Assembly: GCA_000701945.1 (NCBI GenBank) | Contig: KL370840.1 | Span: 124,001-188,000, forward strand | Source of the DNA: Anaerotruncus sp. MC2020 | Lineage (GTDB): Bacteria; Bacillota; Clostridia; Oscillospirales; Ruminococcaceae | Direction: 5' to 3' | Length of the DNA: 64,000 nt | Shown here: in pieces, positions 62,010 through 64,000 of the stretch | Layout: each line of letters opens with the position of its first letter | Numbering within the stretch: position 1 is the stretch's first letter | Program-made: the position numbers and the translations under genes | The notes under the pieces: generated by a model | Database searches by the model: none | Seen by the model: only the letters and a program-made list of their open reading frames with translations | Told to the model about the DNA's origin: nothing

Positions 62010-62546
62010 ATGAGTAAACATACAATACCTACGATAGAGACCGACCGCCTTATCCTGCGTCCTCTCACCGTTGACGATGCGGAGGAGGCATTCGGCTGGA
62101 CAGGCGACGAGCGTGTTGCGAGATATATGCTGTGGTCAACTCACCATGACACCTCTGTTACAAGGGAGTGGCTCGACTCGCTCGAATACAACGATAAAGA
62201 ATACGGCTGGGGATTTGTCCGCAAGTCCGACGGCAAGCTCATAGGCTCGGGCGGCATACGCTACCGCCCCGACGAGGACAGGTGGAGCTTCGGCTACAAT
62301 ATCCGCTATGACTGCTGGAATATGGGCTATACCACCGAGGCTACCCTCGCGATGATGAGCTTCGTCCGCAAAGAGCACGGAGCACTGCGCTTCGTCGCAG
62401 AGCACGCCGCTGATAATCCCGCATCGGGACGAGTTATCGAGAAGTGCGGACTGCACTACGTCCGCGACGGCGAATACACCAGCTTTGACGGCACAAAGAC
62501 GTTCAAGTCGAAAATATACGAATCAGATGAAGGTGAAGAAAAATGA
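62010..62546 (+). CDS. GNAT acetyltransferase, RimJ/RimL type
   Basis: A 178-residue GNAT. It begins IPTIETDRLILRPLTVDDAEEAF, the usual start of RimJ/RimL-like enzymes, and has the acetyl-CoA loop region (GYTTEATLAMMSFV) and ASGRVIEKCGLHY near the end. It acetylates an amine, probably a protein N-terminus or small molecule; the target is unknown. Its stop overlaps the start of the next gene (ATGA), so the two are co-translated. Confidence 0.9.
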   Translation: MSKHTIPTIETDRLILRPLTVDDAEEAFGWTGDERVARYMLWSTHHDTSVTREWLDSLEYNDKEYGWGFVRKSDGKLIGSGGIRYRPDEDRWSFGYNIRYDCWNMGYTTEATLAMMSFVRKEHGALRFVAEHAADNPASGRVIEKCGLHYVRDGEYTSFDGTKTFKSKIYESDEGEEK

Positions 62547-62845
62547 TAAAGCACATCGTAATGTTCAAGCTGAAGGCGGCTGACGGAAGAAGCGAGTACG
62601 AGAACGCGCTCGAGGCACAGCGCCGCTTCGATAATGTCATAGCTAACGTCAAGGAGCTGAAAAGGGGAGAGATAGTCATCAACTCAAAGGACGCTCCCGC
62701 GAGCAACTACACTATTTCACTGCTCTGCGACTTTGAGACGATAGACGACCTTAACGCCTATCAGGTACACCCCGCGCACGTTGAGTTCGGCAAGTTCATC
62801 GGCACGGTAAAGACTGACCGCGCGTGCATTGACTACGAATACTGA
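62543..62845 (+). CDS. Dabb (stress-responsive A/B barrel) domain protein
   Basis: A 100-residue protein that fills one Dabb domain: IKHIVMFKLK at the start, LCDFETIDDLNAYQVHPAH in the middle. The family forms dimeric alpha/beta barrels; its role in bacteria is largely unknown. Translationally coupled to the GNAT gene. Confidence 0.88.
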   Translation: MIKHIVMFKLKAADGRSEYENALEAQRRFDNVIANVKELKRGEIVINSKDAPASNYTISLLCDFETIDDLNAYQVHPAHVEFGKFIGTVKTDRACIDYEY

Positions 62846-62850
62846 TACTG

Positions 62851-62905
62851 TAGGGGCTGATGCCCACATCATTCCGAAAGCGGGGCGATGTAGGCATCGC
62901 CCCGT
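62851..62905. repeat. GTAGGGGC-type intergenic hairpin repeat
   Basis: GTAGGGGCTGATGCCCAC followed by a 9-bp stem CGGGGCGAT / ATCGCCCCG (62881-62904), between the Dabb and folC genes. Elements of this look are common dispersed repeats in Clostridia; here it may also shape the folC leader. Confidence 0.6.
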
Positions 62906-62923
62906 ACACATTTTGGAGGAAAT

Positions 62924-64000
62924 ATGAACATCAACGAAGCAATGTCATTCATCAACAGCTACACAAAGTCAGGCGGCAGGATAACCGACCTCTCCCGCGC
63001 ACAGGAGCTCGCGGACAGTATCGGCAATCCCGAGAAGCGGCTGAGATTCGTGCATATTGCGGGAACGAACGGCAAGGGCTCGACCCTCGAGTACATCTCG
63101 AACGCGCTCATCATGTCGGGGTATAAGGTCGGACAGTTCACATCGCCGTTCATTCTCCGCTATAACGACCGTATCCGCATAAATGGCGAGGAGATAAGTG
63201 ACGAGGCTCTTGCAGAAATTGCGGAGCAGGTGAAGTCCCGCGTCAGCGACCGCCCCTACTCGCAGTTCGAGATAACCATGGCGATAGCGTTTCTGTGGTT
63301 CGAGCGCGAGAACTGCGACATCGTCATACTCGAGACGGGCATAGGCGGACTGCTTGACTGCACAAATGTGATACCGCCTCCGCTTCTGTCGGTGATTACA
63401 TCGATATCGCTCGACCACACGGCTCTGCTCGGCAATACGGTCGAGGAGATAGCCGCTCACAAGGCGGGCATAATCAAGGCGGGCTCGGCAGTGGTGCTCT
63501 CCGACGACAATGACGACAGCGTCAAGGCTCTCGTGAAGCAGACGGCGGAGCAGGTGGGGGCGGAGCTTGTCCCGCTCGAGCCCTGCAAGCCGCACACCGA
63601 CGGCGGACTTTACGCTCAGTTCATGTACCGCGGGATAAAGCTGACGCCCGCGATGATAGGTCTGCACCAGAAGTACAACGCGCAGACGGCGATAACGGCG
63701 TGCCTGTACCTGCGTGGCAAGGGCTTTGAGATAAGCGACGGTAACATCATCAGAATGGTCGAGACTACGCAAGTCCGTGCTCGTGTGCAGTACATCGACG
63801 GCGAGCCGCCCGTTATAGTCGACGGCGGACACAACCCCGCGGGAGTGAATATGCTCTCGCTGATGCTTATGTACCTGAGCACGCGGAATAAGCGCATCTA
63901 CACGGTCATGGGCATGGTTGACTCGAAGGACTATGCCGAGTGCGTGAAGATGATAGCTCGGCAGTCGGACAAGCTGTTCGCAGTGGACGGATTTGCGGGG
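62924..64000 (+). CDS. folC: Folylpolyglutamate synthase/dihydrofolate synthase, 3' end cut by window
   Basis: ATG 62924 behind TTGGAGG; open to the window end (359 codons). The Mur-ligase-like P-loop GTNGKGST is at 47-54. FTSPFILRYNDRIRING is the family's second signature (TSPH-like), followed by ETGIGGLLDCTNV, ITSISLDHTALLGNT and DGGHNPAG. It adds glutamate to folates and may also make dihydrofolate from dihydropteroate. About the last 60-80 residues lie beyond the window. Confidence 0.95.
   Translation, partial: MNINEAMSFINSYTKSGGRITDLSRAQELADSIGNPEKRLRFVHIAGTNGKGSTLEYISNALIMSGYKVGQFTSPFILRYNDRIRINGEEISDEALAEIAEQVKSRVSDRPYSQFEITMAIAFLWFERENCDIVILETGIGGLLDCTNVIPPPLLSVITSISLDHTALLGNTVEEIAAHKAGIIKAGSAVVLSDDNDDSVKALVKQTAEQVGAELVPLEPCKPHTDGGLYAQFMYRGIKLTPAMIGLHQKYNAQTAITACLYLRGKGFEISDGNIIRMVETTQVRARVQYIDGEPPVIVDGGHNPAGVNMLSLMLMYLSTRNKRIYTVMGMVDSKDYAECVKMIARQSDKLFAVDGFAG

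Noticed and set aside
62969..63832. Minus-strand ORF of 287 codons opposite folC
   Set aside because: The plus-strand frame encodes an unmistakable folC that is open to the end of the window.

Overview
The window (about 50% GC) looks like chromosome from a fibre-degrading, cellulosome-forming Ruminococcus, most like R. flavefaciens. The reasons are many secreted dockerin proteins, an esterase with the order CBM22-dockerin-CE1, BspA-type leucine-rich-repeat surface proteins, an alpha-xylosidase-like GH31, a sortase, strong Shine-Dalgarno sequences, a T-box valS leader and Gram-positive lipoprotein and signal peptides. The genus is an inference from gene content; no rRNA is present.

Layout. 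1-9.4 kb (+): the 3' part of a large dockerin protein, then a giant secreted LRR protein. 9.5-36.1 kb (almost all -): a regulatory and secretion island. Three paralogous operons encode ECF sigma, a membrane protein with a Thr/Ser-rich stalk (putative anti-sigma), and a secreted dockerin protein (12.1-9.5, 28.5-25.7 and 36.1-33.6 kb). A second type of ECF/membrane-protein pair lies at 30.7-28.6 and 21.8-19.8 kb; the latter continues into an ABC exporter and is preceded by a lipoprotein carrying the same ectodomain as the membrane protein. Two large solute-binding-like lipoproteins (33.1-30.9 and 25.4-23.2 kb) sit between them. The order cassette / binding lipoprotein / second ECF pair occurs twice in tandem. 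A zinc-ribbon/lipoprotein operon lies at 16.7-12.4 kb.

36.3-39.8 kb (+): tRNA-Leu(CAG), then a mosaic of broken genes (CHAP amidase, LRR protein, MGLFDKL-type protein, dockerin tail) with frameshift, nonsense and fusion junctions. 40-50.4 kb: a secreted clan GH-A-like protein with a degenerate dockerin, an M23 peptidase, a deaminase, a rhodanese/PP-loop fusion, a DUF285-type LRR dockerin protein, a sortase and a diguanylate cyclase. 50.5-54.4 kb: two paralogous ECF/anti-sigma pairs facing tail to tail, each with a matching ECF-like promoter. 54.6-58.8 kb (-): the CE1 esterase and GH31. 59-64 kb (+): T-box valS, a GNAT, a Dabb-domain protein and folC, which runs off the end.

The main theme is seven ECF sigma factors in 64 kb, each followed directly by a single-pass membrane protein with a large ectodomain. 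The likely logic is surface sensing of substrate or envelope state coupled to expression of cellulosome parts, binding lipoproteins or transporters. Several membrane genes overlap or almost touch the sigma gene, so stoichiometric co-translation is likely. None of the anti-sigma assignments is proven by the sequence alone.
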